From Saprospiraceae bacterium (lineage in GTDB: Bacteria; Bacteroidota; Bacteroidia; Chitinophagales; Saprospiraceae), in the NCBI GenBank assembly GCA_020628855.1, contig JAHDEL010000002.1, forward strand, positions 1 to 64,000: a stretch of DNA of 64,000 bases, given 5' to 3'. Numbering within the stretch: the stretch's first letter is position 1; the number at the start of each line of letters is the position of its first letter. Shown piece after piece: positions 55,601 through 64,000 of the stretch. The notes beneath the pieces were generated by a model. It searched no databases, was not told the DNA's origin, and saw nothing but the letters and a program-made list of their open reading frames with translations. The position numbers were made by a program, and so were the translations under genes.

Positions 55601-55942
55601 AGCTTCCTTCGAGATATCTTTAAATTTGAGATCCCCTTCATTGAGGTAAAGTTGATTCTCAACTTCATTACCAGTAAAAAAAACATCTTCTAGACCGTCA
55701 TTGTTTATGTCACCTACTGCTACTCCACCTCCATTGTAGATATACTCAAAATTGAAATAATTCTTATCTATCGTTTCTTTTACTTTGTTGTAAAATGCTA
55801 TCCCTGACTTATTCGGAGAAAGTATTCTGAAGCCTTCTGAATGGGTTTCTTCAGCCTTTGAGGGCTGTTGAGTTTGATCTTCTGAGCAACTTGTACAGTA
55901 AATAATGCTCAACAATATAAAAGACAGATTTCTTAGCCTCAT
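52619..55942 (-). CDS. FG-GAP/VCBS-repeat lipoprotein with ASPIC/UnbV domain
   Basis: A 1107-aa exported protein, probably a lipoprotein (hydrophobic start followed by CTSCSEDQT, Cys near 20). Many FG-GAP/VCBS-like calcium repeats form a predicted beta-propeller (for example GDINNDGLEDVFFTGN, DINRDGYLDIYVCK, DFDNDGMRDLFVANG). In the middle lies an ASPIC/UnbV domain (about 500-600: RGFQSCSSPVAHFGLG and VEVAWLDGSI), followed by a second propeller set. Such CRTAC-like proteins are common in Bacteroidota surface systems and may bind polysaccharide or protein. It stands alone; a terminator of the PorP/SprF gene lies just upstream. Confidence 0.88.
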   Translation of the reverse strand: MRLRNLSFILLSIIYCTSCSEDQTQQPSKAEETHSEGFRILSPNKSGIAFYNKVKETIDKNYFNFEYIYNGGGVAVGDINNDGLEDVFFTGNEVENQLYLNEGDLKFKDISKEAKIGGNGAWHTGVTMVDINRDGYLDIYVCKSGWPTIERESRQNLLFINQQDNTFAEKAKEYGLADASFSVQSSFFDFDKDGDLDMYLTNHPVAEDMELQARLAIRKSPPEDVRDKLYRNNGDNTFTDVSRKAGIVNYGHGLGLVTADINKDGNVDIYVANDFKEPDYLYINNGDGTFTDRINDFMAHIAFYAMGVDIADINNDGEEDIFVAEMLPFDYKRSKTNMASMDVQTFEGMKALGLHHQYMHNVMQLNSGPLPGNPDDRRFSDVSQMAGISKTDWSWSCLLEDFDNDGMRDLFVANGFKHDVFNKDYKETANSKAAALGRGLTIEELLEVMPQEFIPNQIYKNITGLEFKNKTKQWGINRPMLSQGAAVGDLDNDGDIDLVLNNLNEPSVIIENTSANEHFLRVKALDANGVHYQNAKITLKTASGFQYFESKATRGFQSCSSPVAHFGLGDKEAIDYVEVAWLDGSITRLTDVLVDSLVEIRKESTTTTTPKKPQIEPAFVNTANKFSPAFKHKEKVFDDYRKQVLLPHKFSQNGPFLSKGDSNGDGLEDVFVGGGADQAGSVYVQQSNGNFIKANQPALKQDRAFEDMGSVWFDSDSDGDQDLFVVSGSSEFGVKSPMYQCRLYTNDGKGSLTRQKDAIPETVSSCQHVSVCDYDGDGDFDLFVGGRIFPDHYPFGTFSYLLNNDNGKFTDVSKSHNLQSLGMVTSSTWNDIDSDGDQDIIIVGEWMPITIMLNEGGQFRNATTEFGLGNTAGWWNTIEAGDLDNDGDQDFVIGNLGVNHKFHASVDKPFHVYCGDYDNNGSFDVVLAKEYNDKLVPIRGRECSSQQMPFIKEETKNYEEFASLDIKGLLGARLDKWLHMEANLFESIALINRGGSFDIVALPREAQLSPMNGVALYDVDGDERLDIIYGGNMYQTEAETSRADASFGGVILNATRDKVAFEFLSLQESGIYWPYDVKDVIAVNKDENTSVLATVNNGPLQVAKRTR

Positions 55943-55971
55943 TGTTCAGGTAGAGATAATAAGGCTGTAAA

Positions 55972-56005
55972 ACTAAAAAGGCACTCCAAATTAATGGAGT
56001 GCCTT
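55972..56005 (-). terminator. Terminator of the PorP/SprF gene
   Basis: An 11-bp perfect stem (aaggcactcca at 55978-55988 with its complement at 55995-56005, 6-nt loop) is followed on the minus strand by a T-rich run. It ends the two-gene operon of the cohesin-bearing protein and its PorP/SprF partner. Confidence 0.82.
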
Positions 56006-56028
56006 GAAGTATATTTTTTATCGTAATA

Positions 56029-57006
56029 TTATTTCTCCACTTCTGGATTCATCACAGTTGGCTTATCTTTTCTTCCAATATCAAATCTAACTGATAGCTC
56101 ATGCGAGCCATTATTGTAGGCTTGAAAATTGTGTCTAGAAATATTATAAGAATAGAAAAAGTTAAAAGCATTAACCCTTGCACCAATTAAGAATCCAAGT
56201 CTTTCATCAGCTCCAACTGTATAAGTAACACCACCTGTAAGTTTCTCATCTAAGAACTTACCCAAAAGGTTGATGTCAACATGTAACGGGACATATCTCA
56301 AGCTCTTAATCATAATTGAAGGCTCAGCAACGATATCATAAGCCTCAGCATTAAATCGATACCCAAGCTGTAACATATACCCAAATACTTGTTCTGTTGC
56401 TTCACCATTACTTGCATCTAACATAGAACTAATCAGACCAGGTAGAGTCAATCCATAGATAAACTTCTCTGCGTAAACACCTTGTACACCAACCGAGACA
56501 TCAAAGAAGTTTTGACCATCTAATCTTGCTAACAATAATGCATCTGCTGCACTATCAAGATTTTCGTCATTTAGGACTCCTGCATCAATCCCGTGTCCAA
56601 TAAATTCGGTAGCAAGACCGATTCCCATCTTGTTATTGTCAGAATGTAGTGAATAGGATAACCCTAGCTGACCTTTTAATGTCTCAAGGGCGCCATTAGA
56701 GTCAGAGAGTACCATTACACCCAAACCTAGTCTATTGCCAATACTCCCATCATATCTAGCAGAATACGTTTTAGGAGCGCCCGGGAATGTAGCCCATTTA
56801 TTTCTATAGTTAAAAAGAATAGTATGATAACCACTCTGACCAATTGCACCAGGATTGACAAGGACAGGATTAAGATAAGCTTGTGTAGTAATATATCGCT
56901 CATCAAAATATCTCGCTTGTCCTTTTATAGATTGACTAAGTAGAGTTAATACCACTATCAATCCGATACTCAGTGCTATACGTTGAAAATAATATTGTGT
57001 ATTCAT
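56029..57006 (-). CDS. PorP/SprF-family outer-membrane protein
   Basis: A 325-aa outer-membrane beta-barrel of the PorP/SprF family. A signal peptide (to about 30) is followed by the family start TTQAYLNPVLVNPGAIG (about 40-56) and LFNYRNKWATFPGAPKTYSARYDG, then alternating beta strands and a final VRFDIGRK. In Flavobacterium johnsoniae, SprF is needed to deliver the large adhesin SprB through T9SS. PorP/SprF genes typically sit beside a type B substrate. Here it follows the cohesin-bearing type B protein by 36 bp, so it is probably the dedicated surface-attachment partner of that protein. Confidence 0.9.
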   Translation of the reverse strand: MNTQYYFQRIALSIGLIVVLTLLSQSIKGQARYFDERYITTQAYLNPVLVNPGAIGQSGYHTILFNYRNKWATFPGAPKTYSARYDGSIGNRLGLGVMVLSDSNGALETLKGQLGLSYSLHSDNNKMGIGLATEFIGHGIDAGVLNDENLDSAADALLLARLDGQNFFDVSVGVQGVYAEKFIYGLTLPGLISSMLDASNGEATEQVFGYMLQLGYRFNAEAYDIVAEPSIMIKSLRYVPLHVDINLLGKFLDEKLTGGVTYTVGADERLGFLIGARVNAFNFFYSYNISRHNFQAYNNGSHELSVRFDIGRKDKPTVMNPEVEK

Positions 57007-57042
57007 TGTATCTCTTCTTTGTTGATTTAAGGGATGAAAAGA

Positions 57043-60000
57043 TTATTGTCTTAATAAAGTTGTTGAACCTTTGAATATTCGAGTATCACCATTAGGGAAG
57101 GTTCCGGTCAACACCCAAAAATATGTGCCTTCTGTAAGTTCGTTTCCATCTTGGTCGAGACCATTCCAATCATTATTATAATTACCTGTCTCCAAGATTT
57201 CTCTCCCCCATCTATCATACATACCCAAATTGTACGCATCTAGATCATCTAAGCAATTCAAGGCAAAAATGTCATTGACGCCATCTCCATTTGGTGTAAC
57301 AACAACATCTCCTGTATAACACGTCGCACTACCAACTTCGGGCACTACAGCTTGGGGTTGGAGTAAAGCAACACAACCGTTTCCATCAACTACTTCTACT
57401 GCATAAGTTCCTGCCTCAAGACCAGTCGCACTCAACGATGAGCTCACATTTGGTGTCCAATTCACAGTGTAGTCACCTACTCCTCCATCAACAAAGATGC
57501 TCACAGCTCCATTGGATTGGCCCATATCTTCAGGGATAATCGTGTCTATGGTTACATCTATTGGTTCTGGAGCTGTTACTATAACAGTATTAGCCACATC
57601 GAATGTGCCACCAAATGTATTGTCAGTAGCAGAAACGCTGTACTCACCTGCACATAGTCCGTTAATTGGGAATGCTGTCGCGGTAACTACCTCTGCTGTA
57701 CTAACATTAGTAAGTGTTATAGTTACATCAGCACTAGCTCCCATAATCGTCCCATCCACTACTCCATCGCATGTACCATCTCCACAAGACACTCCGAATC
57801 CAGCAAAACTGTTTTCCGAGATTACAACAAGATCTCCTACTCCAAAGCCATTCTGTGTAATACTTTCACAGAATATCGCAGAACAATCTTCAGAATCTGT
57901 TACTGTCACACAGTATTCACCTGGACATAGATCCAGTAAATCTTCTGTTGTCTCATTATTGCTCCACAAGAATGTATATCCACCATTACCACCCGAAGGT
58001 GTAATGTCGATTATACCCAAGCAGAACGTTTGGTCTATATTAGTCAACTCTACAGTAACTGGATCAGACGGACCGTCCACTGTAAAATCTTGACTGACAA
58101 TTATCATGTTGCTATCTTCAACTTCCAGAGTGTGTGATCCTGCTTCAAGACCAATAGTGTTTACATCTTCACATGGTACTTCTTCGCCATCAATATAGCA
58201 TGTATAGCTTCCATCAGCAGATGGACAACCACCAACTATATTTACTCCTTGAAGACTGCCACTACTTTCACCAAAACATGCAACATTATCTGTTTGTAGA
58301 GTCCCAACTATCTCAAGAGCAGTAAGACTAGAAGTAATTTCGAATGTTCCTGAATCACTGAGAAGACCATCCCCTGCTTCAAAAGTATATACTCCAGGAG
58401 CAAGGTTGTCTAATGTACCAGTACATGCAACTGGCATTTCATTTAATTCACATTCGTATTGTCCTCCCTGAGGGCAACCACCAGTGATTGTATACGTAAT
58501 TGATCCTGTACCAGAACTGCAGTCAATATTTGTCGGAGTTCCAAGAGTAAGTACTACACTTTCGATAGTATTCTGTATGGTCCATGACATTGCATCAGAG
58601 CATCCTGTATCCGTATCTGTCACAGTAACTGATATTGCTCCAGCTGGCAAATCTTGTCTATTAGCAAGTGTCTTGCTTCCAGGGTTATCCGACCAACAGT
58701 ACTCATAGTTGCCTGATCCTCCAGACACAGTTGTGGATACACTACCAAGTCCATCGCAATCTACATCTGATGAAGATCCGTTGACTTCAATGTCTGAAAC
58801 TGAGCCAACCATTACAGAAGTACTGGCTGTACAGCCATTACCATCAGTGACAACAACAGTATAACTTCCTGCATTCACATTTGTCGGATTAGCTCCTGAG
58901 AGACCGCCCGTCCATGTGTAGTTTGGTGTTCCTGTATTCCCTGTAACATTTGTAGTTATACTACCTCCCGCGGCACATGTCGCGTTGGTTCCTGATGCTG
59001 TAATCGAAATCGGGTTGTTAGGTTGTACAATGGTAACGCAATTTGTAGCGCTACAATCATTTGCATCTGATACGGTTACACAATAAGTACCAGCCGTAAG
59101 ATTCTGAATATTACAATCTGTGCCAGAATTTATTTGATTATTATTGCTGTCTTCCCATATACAAGAATAAGGTGCAGTACCACCTGTTGCACTCAAGAGG
59201 ACACTTCCACTGTCATCACCAAAGCATCCAACATTTGTAACTTCTGGGCTCAATATTATGTTTGCTATCTCACAAGGGGGAGGCATATCACACTCTACAG
59301 ATATTACTCCATCACTTGTTGTGAAAGGTACTGTAACTATCTCCCCACTATATTCTGCAGCAATTTCTATGTCTGGATTTCCTACTATTTCAATTGTATA
59401 ATCTAGTACATCTCCTGGGTTTGCATTCGCGCAATCAGCGTTTATGTCAAAGCAAACCTCAAATAATACAGATCCATCATCTACTGTCACTCCACCTCCT
59501 GAAGGCGATGACCAAGAAACATTCAATCTATTTTCAACGATGTTAATGTTAGAATTGCAGTTTATCGGAAGTTCCGTGTTTGGATTAATCTTTTCATCAT
59601 AGGTAAACACAGAATCATCCCACTCAAGGGTAAACTGCATCGTGGTGATAGAGATAAAATTATTTACTATCACAGGTATACATGCAGTAGTTCCATCTTG
59701 ATAAGTACCATCCACAACATCTAACTCAAAGACAGGAACAACTTGCTCAACAATCTCAATGCACCCATCATTCGTACCTAGGGATAATGAATTACCACCA
59801 CCAATAACTTCTAAAGTGATATTACCTATATCTGTAAACACAAGAGGTGAGATATCTCCGACATTACCTACAGCATCAAATACTAGTTTGACCACTTGAG
59901 TACCATCAGGCACTGTCGTAGGGTCGAATACCCAAAGGAAAGATAAGTTTCCTGGACTCGATTCAGCAACGCCTTGGCTACCCATAGGCACGTTGATGAA

Positions 60001-60729
60001 ATCAAAACCTTTGAAATCTAATACATTAGGATCATAGGTTATTCCTCCTTGAAAGCTTTCTACATCAGTAAATCCTTCTACTGAAACAAATGCACATACT
60101 TCACTCCCTTCTGTTACCTGCTCTTTACTTGCAGTGTATTCGAAATCAAACTCTGGATCTGGTGGGTTATCACCACAATTACCAGCAATCTGTATTGGTA
60201 GAGGAGAAGCAGAAGCTCCTAAATTACTTTCAATAGCAAAATCAAAATTTGCATACACTTCGATTTCACCAAATGGTGGGTTATCACCAAGTGTCATCAT
60301 AGTGGAGTCACATTCAGCACCAATGGCAATAAAGCAAACACTAAAGAATGCTGAACCATCTGGCATTGTCGTAACATCCAAACCATTTTCCCAACTCACC
60401 GCTATCTGACCGTCAGGATATTGGGTAGACATACCATTAACTGTTATGGTATTACCTGGGTAATTTATACTTGACAGGTCAAATGTTGAACTGGAAGTAT
60501 TCAAGTCAGGAGCAAAATTCGTTATTGTATCGAATTGCATCACTGTTGAGTCCCAATACAGCCAAAATTGAAGACTATTTATATCTACAAAATTGTCAAC
60601 TGTAACATCTACAGTAATTTTCGAACCCGGAGCAGGCATTGTATCAGCTGATTCAAAATTAACAACTAATTGTGCTTGCAGGGCGAAACTGAATGCTAGG
60701 AATAAAAAGGTATTAATGATATATTTCAT
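57043..60729 (-). CDS. Cohesin-bearing secreted protein with SprB-like repeats and type B (CHU_C) sorting domain
   Basis: A 1228-aa exported protein. After the signal peptide (to about 19) come three cohesin-like domains at about 20-180, 195-330 and 335-490. They share the pattern of INSLQFWLYWDSTVMQFD, VESFQGGITYDPNVLDFKG and ITTMQFTLEWDDSVFTYD, each later followed by a VPDGTQVVKLVFDA- or DDGSVLFEVCFD-like strand. From about 495 to 1110 lie repeats of SprB type (NVGCFGDDSGSVLLSATGGTAPYS, LTAGTYCVTVSDANDCSATN; the longer strings are at about 500-560). The C-terminal CHU_C domain (VVTPNGDGVNDIF to GSTTLLRQ) marks it as a type B T9SS substrate. The downstream PorP/SprF gene supports this. It could be a surface scaffold receiving dockerin-bearing partners. 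Confidence 0.88.
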   Translation of the reverse strand: MKYIINTFLFLAFSFALQAQLVVNFESADTMPAPGSKITVDVTVDNFVDINSLQFWLYWDSTVMQFDTITNFAPDLNTSSSTFDLSSINYPGNTITVNGMSTQYPDGQIAVSWENGLDVTTMPDGSAFFSVCFIAIGAECDSTMMTLGDNPPFGEIEVYANFDFAIESNLGASASPLPIQIAGNCGDNPPDPEFDFEYTASKEQVTEGSEVCAFVSVEGFTDVESFQGGITYDPNVLDFKGFDFINVPMGSQGVAESSPGNLSFLWVFDPTTVPDGTQVVKLVFDAVGNVGDISPLVFTDIGNITLEVIGGGNSLSLGTNDGCIEIVEQVVPVFELDVVDGTYQDGTTACIPVIVNNFISITTMQFTLEWDDSVFTYDEKINPNTELPINCNSNINIVENRLNVSWSSPSGGGVTVDDGSVLFEVCFDINADCANANPGDVLDYTIEIVGNPDIEIAAEYSGEIVTVPFTTSDGVISVECDMPPPCEIANIILSPEVTNVGCFGDDSGSVLLSATGGTAPYSCIWEDSNNNQINSGTDCNIQNLTAGTYCVTVSDANDCSATNCVTIVQPNNPISITASGTNATCAAGGSITTNVTGNTGTPNYTWTGGLSGANPTNVNAGSYTVVVTDGNGCTASTSVMVGSVSDIEVNGSSSDVDCDGLGSVSTTVSGGSGNYEYCWSDNPGSKTLANRQDLPAGAISVTVTDTDTGCSDAMSWTIQNTIESVVLTLGTPTNIDCSSGTGSITYTITGGCPQGGQYECELNEMPVACTGTLDNLAPGVYTFEAGDGLLSDSGTFEITSSLTALEIVGTLQTDNVACFGESSGSLQGVNIVGGCPSADGSYTCYIDGEEVPCEDVNTIGLEAGSHTLEVEDSNMIIVSQDFTVDGPSDPVTVELTNIDQTFCLGIIDITPSGGNGGYTFLWSNNETTEDLLDLCPGEYCVTVTDSEDCSAIFCESITQNGFGVGDLVVISENSFAGFGVSCGDGTCDGVVDGTIMGASADVTITLTNVSTAEVVTATAFPINGLCAGEYSVSATDNTFGGTFDVANTVIVTAPEPIDVTIDTIIPEDMGQSNGAVSIFVDGGVGDYTVNWTPNVSSSLSATGLEAGTYAVEVVDGNGCVALLQPQAVVPEVGSATCYTGDVVVTPNGDGVNDIFALNCLDDLDAYNLGMYDRWGREILETGNYNNDWNGLDQDGNELTEGTYFWVLTGTFPNGDTRIFKGSTTLLRQ

Positions 60730-60760
60730 AATCTATTTGTACTAGATGCCTCTAAGAGTG

Positions 60761-60768
60761 CAAAGTTA
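60761..60768 (-). promoter_or_regulatory. Candidate -7 element of the cohesin-protein/SprF operon
   Basis: TAACTTTG on the minus strand matches TAnnTTTG, 31 bp upstream of the ATG at 60729. No clear TTG lies at the -33 distance. Confidence 0.45.
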
Positions 60769-60854
60769 ATATATATGAATTTTTATTATATACTAAATGT
60801 AAATAACAAGCTTCAGAAGCTCACATTTATTTCTAATCTAACGTTGACACATAC

Positions 60855-60896
60855 AAAAAAGCACCTTTACTTAATACTATTTCAAAAAAGTAAAGG
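60855..60896 (-). terminator. Terminator of the right-edge giant gene
   Basis: A 9-bp perfect stem (cctttactt at 60864-60872 with aagtaaagg at 60888-60896, 15-nt loop) is followed on the minus strand by a T-run (60855-60860). Confidence 0.65.
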
Positions 60897-60926
60897 CACT
60901 TTAATGTAACTGATTATTAATGTAGT

Positions 60927-63900
60927 CTAGTCAAGTAAGATCATTTTTCGTGTCTCCATACTTCCTTCAAATTGCAGTCTGTAGTATACTACTCCAGATG
61001 CAGGCAGCATAGATGCTTCAACCACTGTATTATTTAGACCTTTGTCAAATAACTGGTTTAAGCTGTATAAAACTCTACCATTTATATCTAATACTTCAAC
61101 AGTTGCAAATCCTGCTCTAGGCAAGGCAAAAGCTATTGACGTACTAGTTGTAAATGGGTTAGGTACATTTTGGAATAAAGCAAAATCAGATTCTGCATTA
61201 GGCGTAACAAACTCTATGTCCATCACGTCAAGGTCCATAGAATAAGCCTCAGCAGAAATGACATCATTTATTGTCATTGTCACATTAGGCTGAGCCTGTA
61301 CTGTAAATAATACAGATCCTTCTGTTATCGCTACACCTGATACATTATCATAGCTAATTGCTAATGTATTTTCAGTCATAGCAATGTTTCTATCATTGAA
61401 GTTAATTGCTCCTTGACCTACTGTTGTTATGGCGTCCGCATTAATCGCTAATTGTAATCCTGAAAGCTCAATATTAGTTCTTGAAACAATCTGGTAAACA
61501 CCAGCTTCTGTCTCGATTACTTCTAATTGTAAAGCTTCTGAAGTTCTGCTTTCTACATTACCGTCTGTAGCTCCACTTAAGATAACTGATCCATTAACAT
61601 CACCGACTTTTACTCCGATCCAGTTAACATTCATTGCATTCTCAGCAATGCTATTTAGTAGAACATCTTCTTGTAGTGGCCAAGGATGGTTTTCGTCAGC
61701 GTAAGTTGCATTAGCATCTACAAATCTCCAAGCTCTATTATTAGGATATTCATCAATGACATGTAGTATCAATTTTCTGATATCCACCATATCTGCAGCC
61801 GATATTTCTTCATTGTTATTAGCATCGGCAGCTATGAGTTTGTAAGGACTATCCAATGATTCTAAGTTTAAGATGTGTCTTTGGATTAAGACGATATCCA
61901 ACGTTGATATACCATTTCTAGGCTCATCAATCATGTCTGCTGTCAAGTGATAGTCTACATAAGACTGCATATCTTCGAAAGCGTAATGTCCATCAGTCAA
62001 TGTATTCTCATAAGTCATTGAAGCATCTGTCATATGCTCTAGAGCTACCTCAACATCTGTTATAGGAGTAGCATTCTCTGTAGCAATATTTCCTGCAATC
62101 ATTACTCTTGCTGCATTATCACAAGCTCCACTATTTGCTTGGATAGTAACTGATGTTACACAGAAGTCAGAGTTACCTGCATCATCTTCAACATAGATTG
62201 TCACTGTGTTAACTCCTATGTCATCACAAGTGAATACCATGTTAGTCTGTCCATTAGCAAATGTGAATAATAAATCATCATCACATGAGTCTGCACTATT
62301 CAAATCTAAATCACTTGCCCACACTTCTACCTCATTAGCACCAGGTAGGATTGCTGTTGTAATTCCTCCTTTGCAATATGGAACTGGAGCTGTACAATCA
62401 TTTACTGTAAAGCTAAATGAATCCTCTTCTACTACTCCACAAGCACCTTCTACGCTCCAAGTAATTCTATAAGATCCTATAGATAATGTTCTTGTGATAG
62501 ATGTTCCGTTTCCACTTGCTACAACAGTATTAGTTGTTGTGTTTCTCAGTGTATAGTTATATCTACTTGTTGTAGTGATCGTATTGTCAGTACATGCATC
62601 TTTAGCACTTGCAGTTAATGTTAATGACATTTCGCAATCATCTGCAGCCACACAATTCATTGCATCAATACCACCAAGCTCTATGAAGATTGGAGCATCA
62701 GTGTTATTCAATTTAATAATCTGTGTATTTGTGTAAATACCTTCTGGAGTAGGATCAGTAGTACTATATAAGCACCAGTCGATCACTGTCCATGTTCTGA
62801 TTATCTTAAAACATGCATCTTCTACATCCGAGAAGTATTGGTCAGTGTAAGTATAAGCAAGCATTCCACATCCAGGTGCTTGATCAATAGCAGCGCCTGT
62901 TAAAGAGTACTTGGGAAAATCTCCAAAGTTGTCTGGATCAGCATCAGCACCAGTACATCCTGGCACGTTCAATCTGTCATTTGGCCAGTCGATGTTACAA
63001 GAAGCTGCATCAGGATCGACACAATCACTCAAATCTGGGAAGTACCCCACAGAAATTGTCTGATCACAATCAAGATTTACATCAGCACCATCTACTTTTA
63101 CGAACCACTCTCTTACAACTGTTCCGTAGAAGTAATCTCCACACTGAGTAAGTATCTCTCTATCTCTTGAGAATGGAGACAAACTCACATCACAAGGTCC
63201 AGAAAACTGTACACTTGGAATATCAGTTGCATAACCACTTGCATAGTCATCACAATCTACTTGGTAGCTTGTATCATAGTTTCCATCGTTATCTACATCA
63301 CTGCCTGGAGCACTATTCAATGAACAGTTACTAGAAAACTCTCCAAAGAGTGACTGCGGTCTTACAATTACTGTACAAATCGCGCTATTACCACTAGCAT
63401 CTGTAACTCTTAATTCTACTTCAACATCAGTTCCAAGATCATCACAACATACTTGGATGAATTCTCCAAATGCAAAATCATTGTTCTCGTCAAATACACC
63501 ATTGATACAGTGACCACTAGAGACACCAGTTGTTCTTCTCACCTCGTAAGTAAGGTCACCAATACAGTAGTCATGCGAACCATCATCAAGAGATGGTGCA
63601 TATACTCTACCCCAACCATTCTCATTCAATGTTACTGCTGTGTACTCATCACAAACTGCCACTGGTGGAATATTATCTATAATATCTACCTCTACTGTTA
63701 TTGATGCTAATTCTTCACCAGTTACAGTAGGGAATAAGAATCTATTACCACATTCATCTTGTACATGGAATTTTATCCACACTCTTGGTCCTTGCATATC
63801 AAGGAAAGTAAAAGTTCCATCACCATTGATGATAACCCTTCCATCATTGCAATTAAATGGAGTTCCTGTAGCAGGCTGAGATCCATCCGGATTAGCTTCC

Positions 63901-64000
63901 AAGTAGCACGCCTCATACACTTCTGTACCTGAGCAGTCTCCAAGAATTCCTCCAAGATTTAATGTGCCTCCAAGGCTGTTATTGAAGTCTGTACTTTCGA
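60927..64000 (-). CDS. Giant secreted dockerin-bearing protein, 5' end beyond the window
   Basis: The frame stays open to the right edge, so the N terminus and signal peptide are missing; at least 1024 residues are visible. The first in-window start-like codon (GTG 63920) is not the true start. Visible parts are HYR/Ig-like repeats (NIPPVAVCDEYTAVTLNENG, LRVTDASGNSAICTV), Cys-rich linkers and a CnaB-like fold. A dockerin-like module (NGISTLDIVLIQRHILNL then DANNNEEISAAD), a cohesin-like beta-sandwich and a type A sorting domain (FQNVPNPFTTSTS to RKMILLD) follow. It is the third paralogue of the two giant proteins to its left, and probably a surface adhesin or scaffold subunit. Confidence 0.85.
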   Translation of the reverse strand, partial: ESTDFNNSLGGTLNLGGILGDCSGTEVYEACYLEANPDGSQPATGTPFNCNDGRVIINGDGTFTFLDMQGPRVWIKFHVQDECGNRFLFPTVTGEELASITVEVDIIDNIPPVAVCDEYTAVTLNENGWGRVYAPSLDDGSHDYCIGDLTYEVRRTTGVSSGHCINGVFDENNDFAFGEFIQVCCDDLGTDVEVELRVTDASGNSAICTVIVRPQSLFGEFSSNCSLNSAPGSDVDNDGNYDTSYQVDCDDYASGYATDIPSVQFSGPCDVSLSPFSRDREILTQCGDYFYGTVVREWFVKVDGADVNLDCDQTISVGYFPDLSDCVDPDAASCNIDWPNDRLNVPGCTGADADPDNFGDFPKYSLTGAAIDQAPGCGMLAYTYTDQYFSDVEDACFKIIRTWTVIDWCLYSTTDPTPEGIYTNTQIIKLNNTDAPIFIELGGIDAMNCVAADDCEMSLTLTASAKDACTDNTITTTSRYNYTLRNTTTNTVVASGNGTSITRTLSIGSYRITWSVEGACGVVEEDSFSFTVNDCTAPVPYCKGGITTAILPGANEVEVWASDLDLNSADSCDDDLLFTFANGQTNMVFTCDDIGVNTVTIYVEDDAGNSDFCVTSVTIQANSGACDNAARVMIAGNIATENATPITDVEVALEHMTDASMTYENTLTDGHYAFEDMQSYVDYHLTADMIDEPRNGISTLDIVLIQRHILNLESLDSPYKLIAADANNNEEISAADMVDIRKLILHVIDEYPNNRAWRFVDANATYADENHPWPLQEDVLLNSIAENAMNVNWIGVKVGDVNGSVILSGATDGNVESRTSEALQLEVIETEAGVYQIVSRTNIELSGLQLAINADAITTVGQGAINFNDRNIAMTENTLAISYDNVSGVAITEGSVLFTVQAQPNVTMTINDVISAEAYSMDLDVMDIEFVTPNAESDFALFQNVPNPFTTSTSIAFALPRAGFATVEVLDINGRVLYSLNQLFDKGLNNTVVEASMLPASGVVYYRLQFEGSMETRKMILLD
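61705..61935 (-). repeat. Dockerin-like coding segment 3
   Basis: Encodes NGISTLDIVLIQRHILNL, then DANNNEEISAAD with MVDIRKLILHV, then WRFVDAN. The core is nearly identical to the other two modules. The second loop has Asn where Asp is usual at the fifth calcium position. Confidence 0.75.

Noticed and set aside
60927-63920. Complete gene starting at GTG 63920
   Set aside because: The reading frame continues without a stop to position 64000 with the same kind of sequence, and no signal peptide follows the GTG, so the gene is truncated by the window edge.
39592-64000. A cellulosome for polysaccharide breakdown
   Set aside because: Cohesin- and dockerin-like modules are present, but I saw no glycoside hydrolase, lyase or carbohydrate esterase motif in any of the proteins of this block.

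Overview
The window looks like a chromosomal piece of a Bacteroidota bacterium, probably of the Saprospiria/Saprospiraceae type. The DNA is AT-rich by eye. Large secreted proteins end in type IX secretion (T9SS) sorting domains, a PorP/SprF protein and Bat genes are present, and several upstream regions carry the Bacteroidota -7 promoter element TAnnTTTG. The lineage call is inference; no rRNA or marker tree is available here. I saw no rRNA, tRNA, CRISPR array, insertion sequence or phage gene.

Left part (1-13.5 kb): a carotenoid pair (crtI-crtB), ribosomal protein S1 with an unusual C-terminal helix-hairpin-helix extension, a fatty acyl-CoA ligase, and a six-gene leftward operon. That operon holds three amidohydrolase-family proteins (only the middle one keeps the metal ligands), a LolD-like ATPase, a MacB/LolE-like permease with a very His-rich loop, and a DUF3299 protein. 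It looks like a metal-linked envelope system.

Middle part (13.6-39.5 kb): a TMTC-like GT-C/TPR membrane protein coupled to a GH3/beta-lactamase fusion and a LolC/E-type permease; an ElaA acetyltransferase, an EEP-family protein and a lamin-tail protein; asd; a coiled-coil protein; a secreted M36 metalloprotease; rlmB; a partial Bat cluster (batB, batC, a shortened BatD-like gene, batD); a LytTR regulator; a TPR protein; a Reeler-like secreted protein coupled to a HAD phosphatase; and def and ruvX.

Right part (39.6-64 kb): every gene is on the minus strand and encodes an exported or envelope protein. Three giant proteins (1639 aa, 2249 aa, and one running off the right edge) share one C-terminal plan: CnaB-like fold, dockerin-like module, cohesin-like beta-sandwich, type A T9SS sorting domain. 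The same block encodes a 1228-aa protein with three N-terminal cohesin-like domains, SprB-like repeats and a type B (CHU_C) sorting domain, next to a PorP/SprF partner. An FG-GAP/ASPIC lipoprotein and a small secreted protein complete it. The best candidate for an undescribed system is a cohesin-dockerin surface assembly built from adhesin-like rather than enzymatic proteins. A 531-bp gap upstream of the largest gene also holds a promoter, several stable hairpins and a terminator-like end, and may encode a structured RNA or leader.
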